DNA of 64,000 nucleotides from Cliona cf. orientalis (taxonomy: Eukaryota; Porifera; Demospongiae; Clionaida; Clionaidae), in the NCBI GenBank assembly GCA_963930775.1, contig OZ005690.1:374001-438000 (forward strand), given 5' to 3'. Within the stretch, counting starts at the first letter, position 1; the number at the start of each line of letters is the position of its first letter. The translations under genes and the position numbers were made by a program. The notes under the pieces are model-generated. The model was given only the letters and a program-made list of their open reading frames with translations, did not search any database and was not told the origin of the DNA. Of the stretch, positions 1-20,200 are shown piece by piece.

Positions 1-1
1 G

Positions 2-3412
<3,411 letters not shown>

Positions 3413-4879
3413 TATATAGTAGAAATTAGTTAGATTTTCTTTTTTATTGAATAACAAAAACAATCTTATTATATTATTATACATGTGTACTGAAACAGCA
3501 GCTGCATTTAATTAGTTATAATACACTCAGGGTCAGCTAATTAGTGATTATTAGTTAATTGGGTTGATGCGATCGATAATCAGCTGTCTATGCATTATTT
3601 TTAAACATGGTATATTTAATAAATAGATTATTAATTTTGCAATTAGGTAGAATTGGCTGCATTAATTTTATAATTTTCAAATTTACCCATCTTTTTGTGT
3701 ATATAGTATAATTTATAGCTATTGATTTCTGTTCACCTGTGTTGCACATTGATATGAGATTTTCAGGTATAGTGCACAGTCACAAAAATTAATTATAATT
3801 AATGTGTACTAAATTGGTGTTTCAACATGACAATACATTGTATGTAAGCTTAATATGTCTTTGAAGAAGCTTGGTATGTATACTATTGCATAGTCTAACA
3901 TATTCAGGACCATGGTAGCTGCTTTCATTTGCTCAAGAGCTACATTTTGGTTTTTGTTCCAGATCCATAGTTCTTTCCGTTGCTGAGATATAGATACACT
4001 TTGGCGCGCGCCGCGGTGTAGAGTTAATGATATTCATAGCTTTTAATTAATTACGTCACGGTCTGTACATTCCAACGTGAAAACCATACGCGTTTTGCTA
4101 CCCCCTGTCCCAGCTCAATAAATAGCATTTTCTGGGACGGTATATCGATAACGGGGCTAGACGGTGTCAGGGGTATCCCCTCTGGCACCTGCAGCTGAAA
4201 ACTGCACATGGTCCTGGGCATATATGGCTTAGGGGTCGCCCAGGTTCCTCCCTTGAATACCCCCCATCCCTGGAAGTATGCCAGCTGCGGTAATGTCCGC
4301 AGGGTCACTCCCAAACGGATCACCGAAGCTGCGGCACCTCGGCCCGGGGGGAGGGATGATTGGGACTATTTTTTTGATTTTTTTTTTCACTTGTCGAAAT
4401 TACATATAATTATACATAGTACAGTGCACGTGCCAGCTGCAGCAGCACGAACTGACCAATCAGATCACAGTATTTGTTACAACTATAGGGTAATGTATTG
4501 TAGGGTAATGTAGGTCAGGAATCTGATTGGTCAGTTAGAGGTGAGGTCCACTATTTTACTTTGCTTTGCTCAGGATGCTACAACCTCGGGCCTCTGAGTG
4601 ACCAATAGGATCACAGTATTTGTTACAACTATATTTAATATATAGGGTAATGTAAGGTATTGTAGAGTAATATAGGTCAGGAATCTGATTGGTCAGTTGG
4701 AGATCCACTATTTCACTTTGCTTTGCTAGGGATGCTACAGCCTCGGGCCTCTGAGTGACCAATCAGATCACAGTATTTGTTACAATTATAGCTGCGGCGA
4801 CTCGGCCTGGAGGGGGGGGGGATGGGTTTTTTTCTTTCATGCATTACAAGTATGCATTGCTTAATGTATACAATAAGTA

Positions 4880-4985
4880 TAGGTTATATACCGAGGTGCA
4901 GGTCTCTACGTTATTTACACAACCGAGGGCCGAAGGCCCGAGGCTGTGTAAATCGCGTAGAGACCGAACCGAGGTGTATAACGGA
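4880..4985. repeat. Imperfect inverted repeat (foldback element)
   Basis: Arms of about 50 bp around the centre at about 4928 (GGGCCGAAGGCCC). Shared arm words include GGTCTCTACG and TTTACACA, with GAGGT near both outer ends. It is likely a small foldback/MITE-type element. No clear target duplication seen. Confidence 0.8.
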
Positions 4986-5522
4986 CTTGTACCATGGGCT
5001 ACGTGGCCCTGACGACGCATCCTCGTGGTAGCAACGACAGCGCTGGCTATAAAAGTCGGCTCGAGCAGCACCCAGCAACACAGCAAAATAAAAATTTTGA
5101 ATCGCCGTCATGACCATGAAAGCCGTCTAGTATTTAATACACCTACCGTCAGCTCATGGCCAGGCCTTCAAGAAAACCAAGATGCTTCGAAATTTCACAA
5201 CGATAGCTTTCTTGTTGGACAGTGCAGTACAAAATGAGCCTTCCTAGCCATCAAGCTCCAAGATTCGCCGACTCAGCATCCAATTACTCCACCCACTTAT
5301 GGCAATTAACCTTCAACCTCACCATAGCATAGTACTATAGTACATACGCATAGTACTATCACACGCAATTGCGTAGTACAGTAAGAACAGTCCTACTATA
5401 TAGTGTGCCCTGAGGTAGTTATCAGACCTTGTATATAAATACAAGGTTTGATAAGTGATTTATCAACCCCATATGGAGAAATCTGATTGGTCAGATTTTA
5501 CAACCATGGTACAATCATGGGA

Positions 5523-5835
5523 TGACACAATCCTGCTCCAATGGTCCCCGCCCCCCTTTAATAACAGAAGCCCCCTGGAGTGCATGCCCCCCCTATAATA
5601 ATATGGTCCCCCTTAGTCCACGATACAGAATGATTAGAGCTCAGAAAATACACTTTGGGGGGGGGGGGATATATATATAACACAATCCTTCTCCAATGGT
5701 CACCCGTCCCTCTGTAAGAGGAACGGGGGACCATTGGAGGAGTGCATGCCCCCCTATAATAATATGGTCCCCCTTAGTCCATAATACAGAATATTATAAA
5801 GCTCAGAAAATACACTTGGGGGGGGGGGGGGGAGG
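5523..5835. repeat. Tandem duplication, about 160 bp period
   Basis: Two copies beginning CACAATCCTKCTCCAATGGT and sharing ATAATATGGTCCCCCTTAGTC and AGCTCAGAAAATACACTT, each ending in a G-run. The second copy has a small local inversion-like change around GGGGGACCATTGG. Confidence 0.85.
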
Positions 5836-6037
5836 GGGACGGGGTTCTTTTTTCAAATCCATCAGTGCAAAGTCCATAGATAATATCAAGGGCTTGGGGT
5901 CTATATAATATATATATAAACCCTTATTATGCACTGATAATAATATTAATTTTTGCAATAATTTATGCTATGTCATTATTCATGTTGGCAAAGATATTAA
6001 TTTTTGATCAATAAATTGGGAGGTCTGGAATAGAGTG

Positions 6038-10087
<4,050 letters not shown>

Positions 10088-10236
10088 ACTGCATGGCGAT
10101 GCGCTTTTAATGGAGATTGATACTATATGGTAATGGTCGTTAAAATGAAAGCGCTTGGCGGCGCGCGCTAATATAGCTATACCGAATGCAAGAAAAGGGG
10201 GTGGGGCTGCTCTGCTACTGTAAACTGTATTACACC
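10088..10236. promoter_or_regulatory. Probable bidirectional promoter (SAMM50 / disordered protein)
   Basis: Only 149 bp separate the SAMM50 ATG (-) and the ATG at 10237 (+). The interval includes a CpG-rich GGCGGCGCGCGC near 10158. No TATA box is obvious. Inferred from spacing alone. Confidence 0.6.
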
Positions 10237-11877
10237 ATGGAGGGAAAGGATCCAGGCGCCTGTCCTGTTGAAATACGAGAGATAGAAGACAAGGATACCC
10301 CCTCTGGCAGGACCACTAGAGCCAGTTTAGCTAAGCTACCAAAAATTGGCATCTTTTCTTCATCTTCAAAGTCAGTGAATGCCTCAGAAGCAGCCATAGA
10401 AGTTCCAAAAACGACGTCTGATGGCGACCAGCCGCAGGCCACGCTAAGATCGAAGCCACCGAGCAGACAAGGAGCGGAGAAGACGTCCAGGCTGACTACC
10501 CAGCAGCTCCAAATACATGTCAATCTATCAGATATCCTCGATTCTAAGCGACAAGTTGAGACACCAAAGAGACAAGGAACACCAAAGAGAGAAGAGACAC
10601 CAAAGAGCGAGAAGAGACAAATGACACCAAAGAGAGAGGAGAGAGAGGAGACCACAAGGATAGCTTCAAAACCAACTAACACTGATCCACCTATTTGGGA
10701 TCGGAGCCATGGCAGCAGCAGTGTCAGTAGAAAGGTCAAAGGAGAGAGGAACAGGGAGAGGACCAAAACGTGGCCGGCCCTACAGTACAGGCTGTGGCTT
10801 GATTCATCCAATCTCCCCCTTCATCTACTCTGTAATGATGAGAGAGCCAACAGACCGACACCACAAAGTCTACTCCTCCCGCAGCTGCAAGCCGTCGCAA
10901 GAAAGAACGGTGCAAAATCGTCCCGTCCAAGTAGCAGTATTAATTATAACAATTCCTTCAAGCTCAGGCTGTCTACTGATCAGCATGGCAAAAGTAATAT
11001 GGATTGGAGCGAAAAGTTTCTGAATGTATCACAGCCTCCCTTTCGACCGGACAAGAAGAATAGTGATCGTGGTACTATACTGCGGAGCCGAAAAGCTGAA
11101 GGAGACAGAAAGGGTGCACCTGAATCAGCGCTCGCAGCAGCTGTGAATGATCTTCAAGTTGGTGTAGGAGAATCGTGGCAGGTGGCAACTTCTTACGCAC
11201 ACAGACCTGAATCCAGATCTCGTCAGAGACAAAATCACAAGTCGATCGGGAAGTTAAGATCTATTGATGGGGTTGGTAATAATTTGCCTCAAATTGGGAA
11301 TGGGACAACATATCCACGTATTCCATCAAGAATGGGGCCTAATGACTTAGAAGCATTCCTAAAACAGAATACTGCCACTACCCTTGGTGATGTGTCCCAT
11401 TCCCATTCTGGAGAATCCATTCCAGGACTCAGATCCAATAACAGCTTATCGACACCGTCGTCCAAGCTACCTACAGATCCAGCTGTGATGATCTCACCAA
11501 GACATTTTTGTAGCACCAGCGCCGAAGTGAATCTCTTAACTTTGCGAAGCTACGCAAGAAATCCTCGAATGCTGCAGGAATTAACGGAAAGAAACAAAGA
11601 TTTCAATCCTCGGCATCAAAATCACAAAGCAATAATTATCAATAAACCGATCGAATCTGCAGGGAGAGATGGTGTGAGACACGTGAGATTTAAAGTGCCC
11701 TGTGGAGTTCCTGAAGATGAGCTTGAGGAGATGAAAGTAGCCTTGGCAAGAAGCACATTGAAGAATAGCGGTGGTATGGGTATGGGGAATCGGATATTGT
11801 CAGACGTGACTCCACCCCAAACTCCGCCCAATTTTGATCAAACTTTTAGAATTTCAGTATTACCTCATCACTTCTAA
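10237..11877 (+). CDS. Uncharacterised intronless protein, mostly disordered
   Basis: 546 residues in one open exon. The start at 10237 has a strong context (ACACCATGG); an in-frame ATG lies 51 bp upstream (10186). I recognise no domain. Seen: acidic N-terminus, Ser/Arg-rich body, a short tandem array of (K)TPKR-type repeats at about residues 107-130, many basic patches, and a more ordered-looking C-terminal third (residues about 420-510: PRHFCSTSAEVNLLTLRSYA, then a VRFKVPCGVPEDELEEMK segment). It lacks a signal peptide or membrane segment. The TPKR repeats could be proline-directed kinase sites or microtubule/DNA-contact motifs, which is speculation. A possible ATTAAA signal lies near 11936. 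Length, clean frame and promoter sharing with SAMM50 support a real gene. Confidence 0.8.
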   Translation: MEGKDPGACPVEIREIEDKDTPSGRTTRASLAKLPKIGIFSSSSKSVNASEAAIEVPKTTSDGDQPQATLRSKPPSRQGAEKTSRLTTQQLQIHVNLSDILDSKRQVETPKRQGTPKREETPKSEKRQMTPKREEREETTRIASKPTNTDPPIWDRSHGSSSVSRKVKGERNRERTKTWPALQYRLWLDSSNLPLHLLCNDERANRPTPQSLLLPQLQAVARKNGAKSSRPSSSINYNNSFKLRLSTDQHGKSNMDWSEKFLNVSQPPFRPDKKNSDRGTILRSRKAEGDRKGAPESALAAAVNDLQVGVGESWQVATSYAHRPESRSRQRQNHKSIGKLRSIDGVGNNLPQIGNGTTYPRIPSRMGPNDLEAFLKQNTATTLGDVSHSHSGESIPGLRSNNSLSTPSSKLPTDPAVMISPRHFCSTSAEVNLLTLRSYARNPRMLQELTERNKDFNPRHQNHKAIIINKPIESAGRDGVRHVRFKVPCGVPEDELEEMKVALARSTLKNSGGMGMGNRILSDVTPPQTPPNFDQTFRISVLPHHF

Positions 11878-12156
11878 TTACTAGCGTATATATAGCACTG
11901 ACAACATTAATTTTAGAACTCTCTTTTGATTCATAATTAAAGCTTATCAATAATAATAATAACTTCGATTCTGATGGCTAATTACAGAAAAGAGATATTG
12001 TATTTGTCACATAAACAGTATAGATGCTATACATTGTATACTTAGCAAGAATTTGATATTGACTATACATCAAACAAGCCACTAACATTAATAATAATTA
12101 TTTGCAACCTATACATTGTAGAATATTAAATAGATAAATAATTATAACGGTTACTG

Positions 12157-13543
12157 CTACTTAGCAACTTTTGCCACACTCTCATCACTTGTGGCAACGT
12201 TCGTCTTTAGCTGATAGTTATTATTATTATTGTTATTGCTATTATTGTCGTTATTAGAGGGGCCATTTGATTTGACGTGCTTTTTGGTGGGTGTGGCCGT
12301 TGCCGGTGACGACGGGATCGTGAAGCAGGGTACGCCGAGCGTCTCCGAGATCTCCAGGCAGAGGGCAATCCACGTCCATGTGATATTGACAATGTTGAAA
12401 GCCTAGAAGCAAACAAAGAAATAATACAGTGTCTTGATTATTAAAATTAATGGCCATTTATAAATTACTAGGTGAAAAATTATTTAATTTGGTATCAAAT
12501 ATTATGCTCTGAGGCATTCTCTCCCACTCTAGCTCTATGCCCGTTTGCAAGCATTATTATACATATACACGTGACGACCTTTGCCTAACATTCGGTAAAG
12601 AGAAATAATCAGTGGGTGCCAAAAAAATTTTAAGAAGGAAACATTACAATGGTAAAAAAAGTCTATTGCATAACTCACTGCAATGGCCAGTGCTAGGTAG
12701 AGCTCCGGCAGCGGAGATCCAAAGTAGATGTTTGCATAGGCCAATAGAGGACCTAGCATTATGGAGTCCAGCAGCGGATAAGGACTCTTGGTCATACCTG
12801 CTATCTAAGAATCAGATAGAAAATTAATGTTAAGTTAGTAGCATAGACTTGAAATTACCGTACTTAATCTAATACTACGCATGAAAAAAAATAGTTTCAA
12901 TTTTGAAAAATGCGCATTTTTTCTGGTAAAGGTCGTCAATCGCTCCATATATAAACGTTACGAGAATTCATAAAAGCTAATTTATTGCGTTAAATTGGAT
13001 CATGCGTTGTATTCGATTAACTATGGTACTATCAATTATATAGCTATGATACATCATCGAAACAGTAAACCTCTCAGACGGGTGGTACTTTACTATTTCG
13101 ATTAATGTGGGGCACAGCCTCGGAAACATTATCTACAAAAACGTACTAGAAATTTTAATGATTGGGGCTACACAAAGCGGGTGCAAATTTACTGTAGTTA
13201 ATAGAATACAACATAATATGATCCAATCTAACGCAATAAACAATTATCATAACCTTCATAATATATGGAGCGATTGGCGACCTTTACCAGAAAAGCACAC
13301 ATTTTTCAAAATTTTTTCCATAAATAGTATTAGATTAAGTATGGTATTAGTATACCATCATCCAGATGACACTTTTTGTCATTGGGAGGTAGAAGACAGT
13401 CAAGAAGAGGAGGCAGTGACTTTGAAGGAGATGCTCTGGAGATCTGACCGAGTAGAGAAGAGAAATAGTCAGGCTGATCAGGGGAGAGATGATGGGAGAC
13501 AGCACACTGGTGTCCTGGAGAGGGGGAGAGAGGGAGAGAAAGA

Positions 13544-13598
<55 letters not shown>

Positions 13599-14156
13599 GG
13601 AGAGAGAGAGGGAGAGAGTTATATAATTGTAATCATACAAAATTTCAGGGATACCATATAGCTGGAAATATTGGCGGGAAATAAATTTGGCAGTCGAGCC
13701 CAAAATCGCTATTGCAAGAATATTAGTGGATTTACATGTAAATTTGGCCAGGATAGCCATACGTATAGATGCGAGTAGGAAATTTTGGCTGATTTTAATT
13801 TGGTAATTGTAATACAGACCGCCAAACCGCCAAAATTTCCGGCTATACTTTTTCAACGTTGCCTGGAATTATGACTAAAGGAAGTGAATGTATAATATAT
13901 ATAGACACTGGACAAACAGCAGTAATTATTGAAGATATTGCAATTGATTATTTACTGCCAGTGTTGATCCATTCTTGCCCACGCCTTTGGTCAAGACGAT
14001 GTGATAGGCTGACAAGATGTTGATGATTGAGAAGAAGAAGGTACCAAGTACAAACATGTACTTCAGTGGATAATGAATGCCAAGAAATGCCAATGTCTAG
14101 AGGAGAGAGAACACGAACAAAAATGATAGAGAGAGAAAGAGAGAGAGAGGGAGAGG

Positions 14157-14200
<44 letters not shown>

Positions 14201-14220
14201 GAGAGAGGGAGAGAGAGAGG

Positions 14221-14257
<37 letters not shown>

Positions 14258-17200
14258 GAGACTTACATGGTGGTACCAAACTTCTCCACCGAGAAAGAAG
14301 GTCAACAAAAGAGCAACGATTTGAGCATAATGGGCCTCCGATACATCCACACTGAAATCACAAAATGTTTAAAATTACAATTTCACGTACAATACTCTCA
14401 TACTACTTCAGTCTATAAAAAAATAATCTTTCTTAATAATTAATAATTAATCTCATTGAACTCACAATTTGAAGTAGAGCACACCACTGACATACGTCTG
14501 CCAGTGGTAGACATAGTTGATGTGTATCATTGCAGCCACTAGCATCAGTAGGAAAAATGGATACTCCTGGAGACCGGGAATACAAGCAGCCGTCGCAGCG
14601 TAGATGAATGTCGTAATGGCGTCTAATCCGTGGTCAAAGTACTCCCCGAGGGGACTGCTGGTACCCGTACGACGCGCCTGTGGGCCGTCTATGCCGTCCA
14701 GGGTCTGGTAGACAAAGATACCAATGGCACAGAGAAGATAGGACCACCTAGGAGCCTGTGAGGCAAAAGTGTGTGTGTGTGTGCATGTGAGGGGGCGGGG
14801 CGGTGTGAGTGTCTGTCTATTTGCTTGTTCGTAATTGCCTAGTAACCAAGCCTGTGCATACCATATAGCCGGAAATATTGGCAGATTTAAATTTGGCGGT
14901 TCGGTACGGGATCGCCATATGTACATACATGTATGCGAGTAGGAAATTTTGGCGGATTTTAATTTGGTGGTCGTAATATAGACCGCCAAACCGCCAAATT
15001 TAATTCCCCGCCAAATTTTCTGGCTATACGGTATGTTGGGGGGGGGGGGTGGGAGGGAGTGTATATGAGTGTGAGTGTGAATAGATCTCGATTCATGAGA
15101 AACAGAAATTATGTTTGTTGCGCATTATGGTATACATAGTTGGCTTATGTACACCATTGCACATGACTGCCACATGGTGTGGTGATGCTTTTTATCCCAC
15201 TGATAAAATTAATGTCTTGTATATACATGCTACAAAAGTTAAATTGACCTTTTTAAATCCCCAACAAAAAGTAAATGCATACTTCAAAAACATCAAGCTT
15301 CACACTTCTAAAACACCATTACATAATACATGTACATTCATTCTAATAATTATTATCTACATAATACAAGATGTACTATCCCTATAATTATAATTATTAA
15401 GACAACTGCACTCCAGAAAAAAATCAAGTTTACTGCCTACAAACATATGCTGGAAAAAGTTGACAGCGTAGCATAATATCATAGCCAGTTATTGCACGTA
15501 AATCTCGAGCAGTCCAATAGTGAGGTCTTCATTTGCTACGCCTTCATCCAGACATATACGTGCTTCAACATCATCTGTAGTCGAAGTTGGTAGTTGGAAG
15601 CTAAACCACGGAGGGCTATTAAAAGAGCAACAGTTTGTATGCAGGCCGCAATCCTGACCATCCCAAAGTGGATCCTCTGTGTAAGGGGTATTCCGTGGAT
15701 AACTAGCTGTGTTGATTGCAGATTCACAGAAGAAATTTTGCCCCACAAACCCTGGTGGCAGGCTCCCATGTGTTGAACTGTTGCCACAGTAGCAGGAAAG
15801 AGAGTTATTATTTGCTTCACTGTGTCCTGCAGCAAACGTCCATATGTGTGTGCGATTTCTCCCGTGAGTCAAGCTCAGACCATCAACATAGGCATCGTTA
15901 ATCGTGTGAGGAAAGCTTTGTCGACCTTCAGAGGGCCCAAAGGCATCCGTAGAAGATACCTGGTAACCTGTGGCTCTACCACATACTCGGTGATACTTGT
16001 AGCTGCCAGAAGAGATATATACGGATGTGCAACTTTCTCCAGCCCTCTCTGCCTCTGGACGTCCACACGATCGTATATAATTGCCAGAAAAAGGATAGAA
16101 AGTCCAATTTGCTGGACAGCTATTGGAAATATTATTCATATCTAAGTAGAAAATTCTTTTCCACAGTCCATCTCCACACTGTGGCACATCACTAAAGAAG
16201 TTCTGCGTAATATCTTGTAAAATGGTTGCGACATCTTCTTTTACTGATGACAACAGTTGCTCATTTTGACATACATGTATTAATTGGGTAGCTGTAGGTA
16301 GCCTGTGATGGCCAATTGCTTCAACATTGCTCACACAAAAGCTGATCAACATGAAACAAGTCACACTCTTGAAGATAGCCATAGCTACAGTGTATACACT
16401 CAAAGACAGCTTTTGCGTAGAAACATCTAGGGAAGTCAGCTAAGTGGAATGTTTACCAGCGAGTATTTTTCTTTAAATCATTTCACTGGTAAACATTGCA
16501 ATTAACTGTTTGCCTTGATATTTTGACTGAACAAATAACAACAACTCCAGGAATGTCTGTAAGTGAAAACAAATCTATTCAGACTATTACACACTGTAAA
16601 CCGGTAGTTAGTAACAGACAAGTGGGAAGGGCACACCCTCCAATTTTTTTTTCCGTCTCTTCAGGTCTTTGCTATGATGTCATAGGTACTCAAGGTAAAA
16701 AAAATTGCTGAGTGCATGCATGAACGTGACGACCTTTACCCTGGATGCATAATAATATTATAGGCACATCAACAAATAGTCCCATAGTAAGCAAACTGAA
16801 AGGTCATTAACCATAATATTATCAACCGAGCTGCATTAAACCCTTGGTATCACTGAACATCAGCATGTTTATATATCAGTGGGAAAAAAGCATCACCACA
16901 TCATGAGGCAGTCATGTGCAATGGTGTACATAAGCGAGCTAAGCGTATTTTGGCGGCTCGATAAGGCCTTAAAAATAAACCCTGTCTTACAGCATAATAA
17001 TATTATTATTACATCCCTAGCAGCAATTTACTTTTCTGAATCAAGCAATATTTTCCCAGTAAGGGTATCGAATCGTGAAATTTGGCACAGATATTGGTGA
17101 ATATGGAAAACGGTTCTGTACATAGTTTAAAGTTTGTCATCTGTTTTCACTTTCAAGTTATGCCACAATAAAAGCATTTGATGCTTACATAACATTGCAT

Positions 17201-20200
17201 AGTTTATATGCTACTCACACACATAATGACCCTTTACCATAATATTATGCAATGGCGCTACTATGGATGTGGTGATCGTTACATTAATATTAATTTTTAT
17301 TATAACATTATTAATTTTACAATAAACACCTCCTACCCCAGCAGGGGCTGATCGGGGGGGGGGGGGGGGGTTTAGGGGGGGTGGATGGGGTGGCTAGCCA
17401 CCCCCCCTTCACTAGTTGTTTTATGCAACATAGTATAGGAGACATCCACCACTATTAACCAGCCACCCCCACCATCCCCATTGCACCAGTATAGTTTACT
17501 ATGGATAGCCACCCCATCAGCCACCTTCCATGCAAAATTTATGGATCAGCGCCTGCCCAGCGTACAACGTATTGAATTTTATGTGCATTTTGCTGTCTTA
17601 CATGTACCTTAGTCTCACAAGCCAGACCGCTCCCACCGCAGTGTTCAGTTCTTTCAGGATGAATGCAAGGAACTAAACGCTGCAGTGTATGGGAGCAGTC
17701 TGGCTTGCGAGACTAGTCTTACTGGATCTCCTATAAAGAACGGACAAGGCCAAAGTTCAAACACAGATAAACCCTCGAAACTAACCCTGCCATACAGACC
17801 ATGAATGTGAGTGTGAATGTAAACAGATCTCGATTCATGAGAAACAGAAATTGCGTTTGTTGCACATTATGGTATACATAGTTGGCTTATGTACACCATT
17901 GCACAAGACTGACACGTGGTGTGGTAACACTTTCCTCCCCACTGATAAAATGTCTTGTGCATGCTATATACAAAAGTTAAATTGACCTTTTTTTAAATCC
18001 CCAACAAAACGTAGATGCATGTACCTTAAAAATACCAAGCTTCATACTTCTAAGATACTACTACATTCATTCTACATCATAATATTATCTAGCTAGTGGT
18101 GACTCAAAATAGTATCTGTCCTTTCAGAACGGCAGCTGGATTAGGGCCTGACAAGCAGCGTAAGGGTGCATCTCCCCCAAAACTCTCCCCCCCCCCCCCC
18201 CCCCCCCCCCGCTTCAGTCAGTAGCCAACTTTGGGTTACTAGCTATTGGTGACGAAAATCATCTGTGTGGGGCGAGCCTTCATGCAAGTCAAAAGATTCA
18301 TTCGAGGATTCGTCATGCTCATGGTATAGACTACCATCATGATCACATGCATGCCATTGGCGGCACGGGGCTGGTGTAGTGGCGTAGTTTCTACCTGGGT
18401 GCAAGCAATCAAAGAAAGTGAATGCACAAGGATAACAGATTTTACAGCAGCATAACATTTCCTACTGCAGTAATAGCGTAAGATCAGAGGTACTACGTAT
18501 TCCATGTAGACAGTCTTGTTACCATCTACGGCAGAGTAGTAGAATTTTACGGAAAAGCAGAGTGTACCATGAGTGGATTAACATCTTGAGGATAGGCGAA
18601 CAACAAAACTACACATGCATGTACATGTATGTGGCGGGGGGCACAGGTGTATGGATTTGGTGCAGATGAACCCACATATTGGCCTAGGCCAAATATTCGT
18701 GAATAATTTCTTGAATAATAGGCAGCTTCTTGAATAAGTTGAATAATGGGCTTTTCAACTGCTCAAGGAAGTACTGCGCATACACAATGTGTGCTTAAAA
18801 TAGAAAACTTTGTGCCATGTGACATGAGTCTGTGACTAGCGATGTCCAACCTCCAAGGCCCTCCAGTAAATCGAAAATATCTCAGCTCTGGCTAGGAGTA
18901 CGCTCACGGAAAAAAATGCGCTGGATAGCTCACTGAATGAGCTATCTACTGACGCCTTAACCGTGCAAATCGGTTCCGCGGAACCGCTGCTAGCTTCGTT
19001 TTTGTTTGTATTAAGTTTCTATGAGGAAAGTTTAGGTGGGCGTGGCTACGTAACGGTTTTATCTACGGACACATTACAAGCACCGTTGGATAGAGCTCGT
19101 GGAGAGCTACCTTCTGATACTCGAACATTGATATTCCACTAAAAGATAATCCGCGGATAAATCAGTGAAATTTGGAGGTTGGATATCGCTACTGTGACCA
19201 AAATTAATGGAGGAAGCACTTGAGCAAACAGCTCAGAAAACTAATCGTCAATCATGATTATCTATTAACAGTACATGCTCACAAAACATAAAGATGTAGT
19301 TCATGCACACTGCCTGGGCACAATATTGCCCATTATGCGCGTGCGCAGATGGAAGCGGTTGCAGAGGCCACACCCCTCACAGCAACTAAGTGTACGTGTG
19401 CAATGGCGACGTTCTCGCTCTGCTCGAACGTTGCTACCGGACTACTGACAGGTATGATAAAGAACAGACCTCGCCTCTCGTTTCGTTCGAAGCTCGGTGG
19501 CTAGCGCCAGCGCCTGCTTAGTAGGTCTCTCGAAACGCGCGGCGCTTTCGCGTCGATCGTTCGACAACGCATCTCTCAGCTGTCGCTCTGAAGAATTTTT
19601 TTCGTTGTATACTTTAATAGTATAACTAGATGAACTATTGCTATGACGATTGCACTCTAGAAAAAGTTCAAGTTTACTGCTTACAAAATTTAATATTATA
19701 ATTAAATTATATTCACAGTATAATTAGTTAGTTATTGCACATAAATCTCGAGCAGTCCAATAGTGAGGTCTTCGTTTTCTACGCCTTCATCCAGACATAT
19801 ACGTGCTTCAACATCATCTGTAGTCGAAGTTGGTAGTTGGACGCTAAACCACGGAGGGCTATTAAAAGTGCAACAGTTTGTATGCAGGCCGCAATCCTGA
19901 CCATCCCAAAGTGGATCCTCTGTGTAAGGGGTATTCCGTGGATAACTAGCTGTGTTGATTGCAGATTCACAGAAGAAATTTTGCCCCACAAACCCTGGTG
20001 GCAGGCTACCGTGTGTTGAACTATCACCACAGTAACAGGAAAAAGGGTTATCATTTGCTTGGTTGTGTCCTGCAGCAAATGTCCATAATATTATGTGTGT
20101 GCGATTTCTCCCATGAGTCAAGCTCAGGCCATCAACATAGGCGTTGTTGATTGTGTGAGGAAAGCTTCGTCGACCTTCAGAGGGCCCAAAGGCATCCGTA

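Larger units (their letters stand above)
3413..6037. other. Intergenic region with repeats, no supported gene
   Basis: Convergent gap between FAR and SAMM50. It holds an A/T-rich FAR 3' flank to about 4000, an unclassified GC-richer stretch at 4000-4340, three diverged tandem copies (near 4453, 4599 and 4757) sharing CAGTATTTGTTACAAC, a hairpin at 4880-4985, a TATA-like GGCTATAAAAG near 5046 without a credible ORF after it, and a tandem duplication at 5523-5835. ORFs here are short and resemble nothing I recognise. Confidence 0.7.

Noticed and set aside
4051..4513. ORFs at 4051-4323 (-) and 4208-4513 (+) as genes
   Set aside because: Overlapping on opposite strands in a repeat-containing region, with no domain and no splice-linked partners.
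5040..5240. TATA-box gene start (GGCTATAAAAG) with small ORFs after it
   Set aside because: All frames after the box are short and unlike any protein; may be a decayed promoter or chance.
10230..10811. Minus-strand ORF of 193 codons with hydrophobic look
   Set aside because: Shadow of the plus-strand disordered protein, whose TPKR repeats read as Phe-Gly-Val repeats in antisense.
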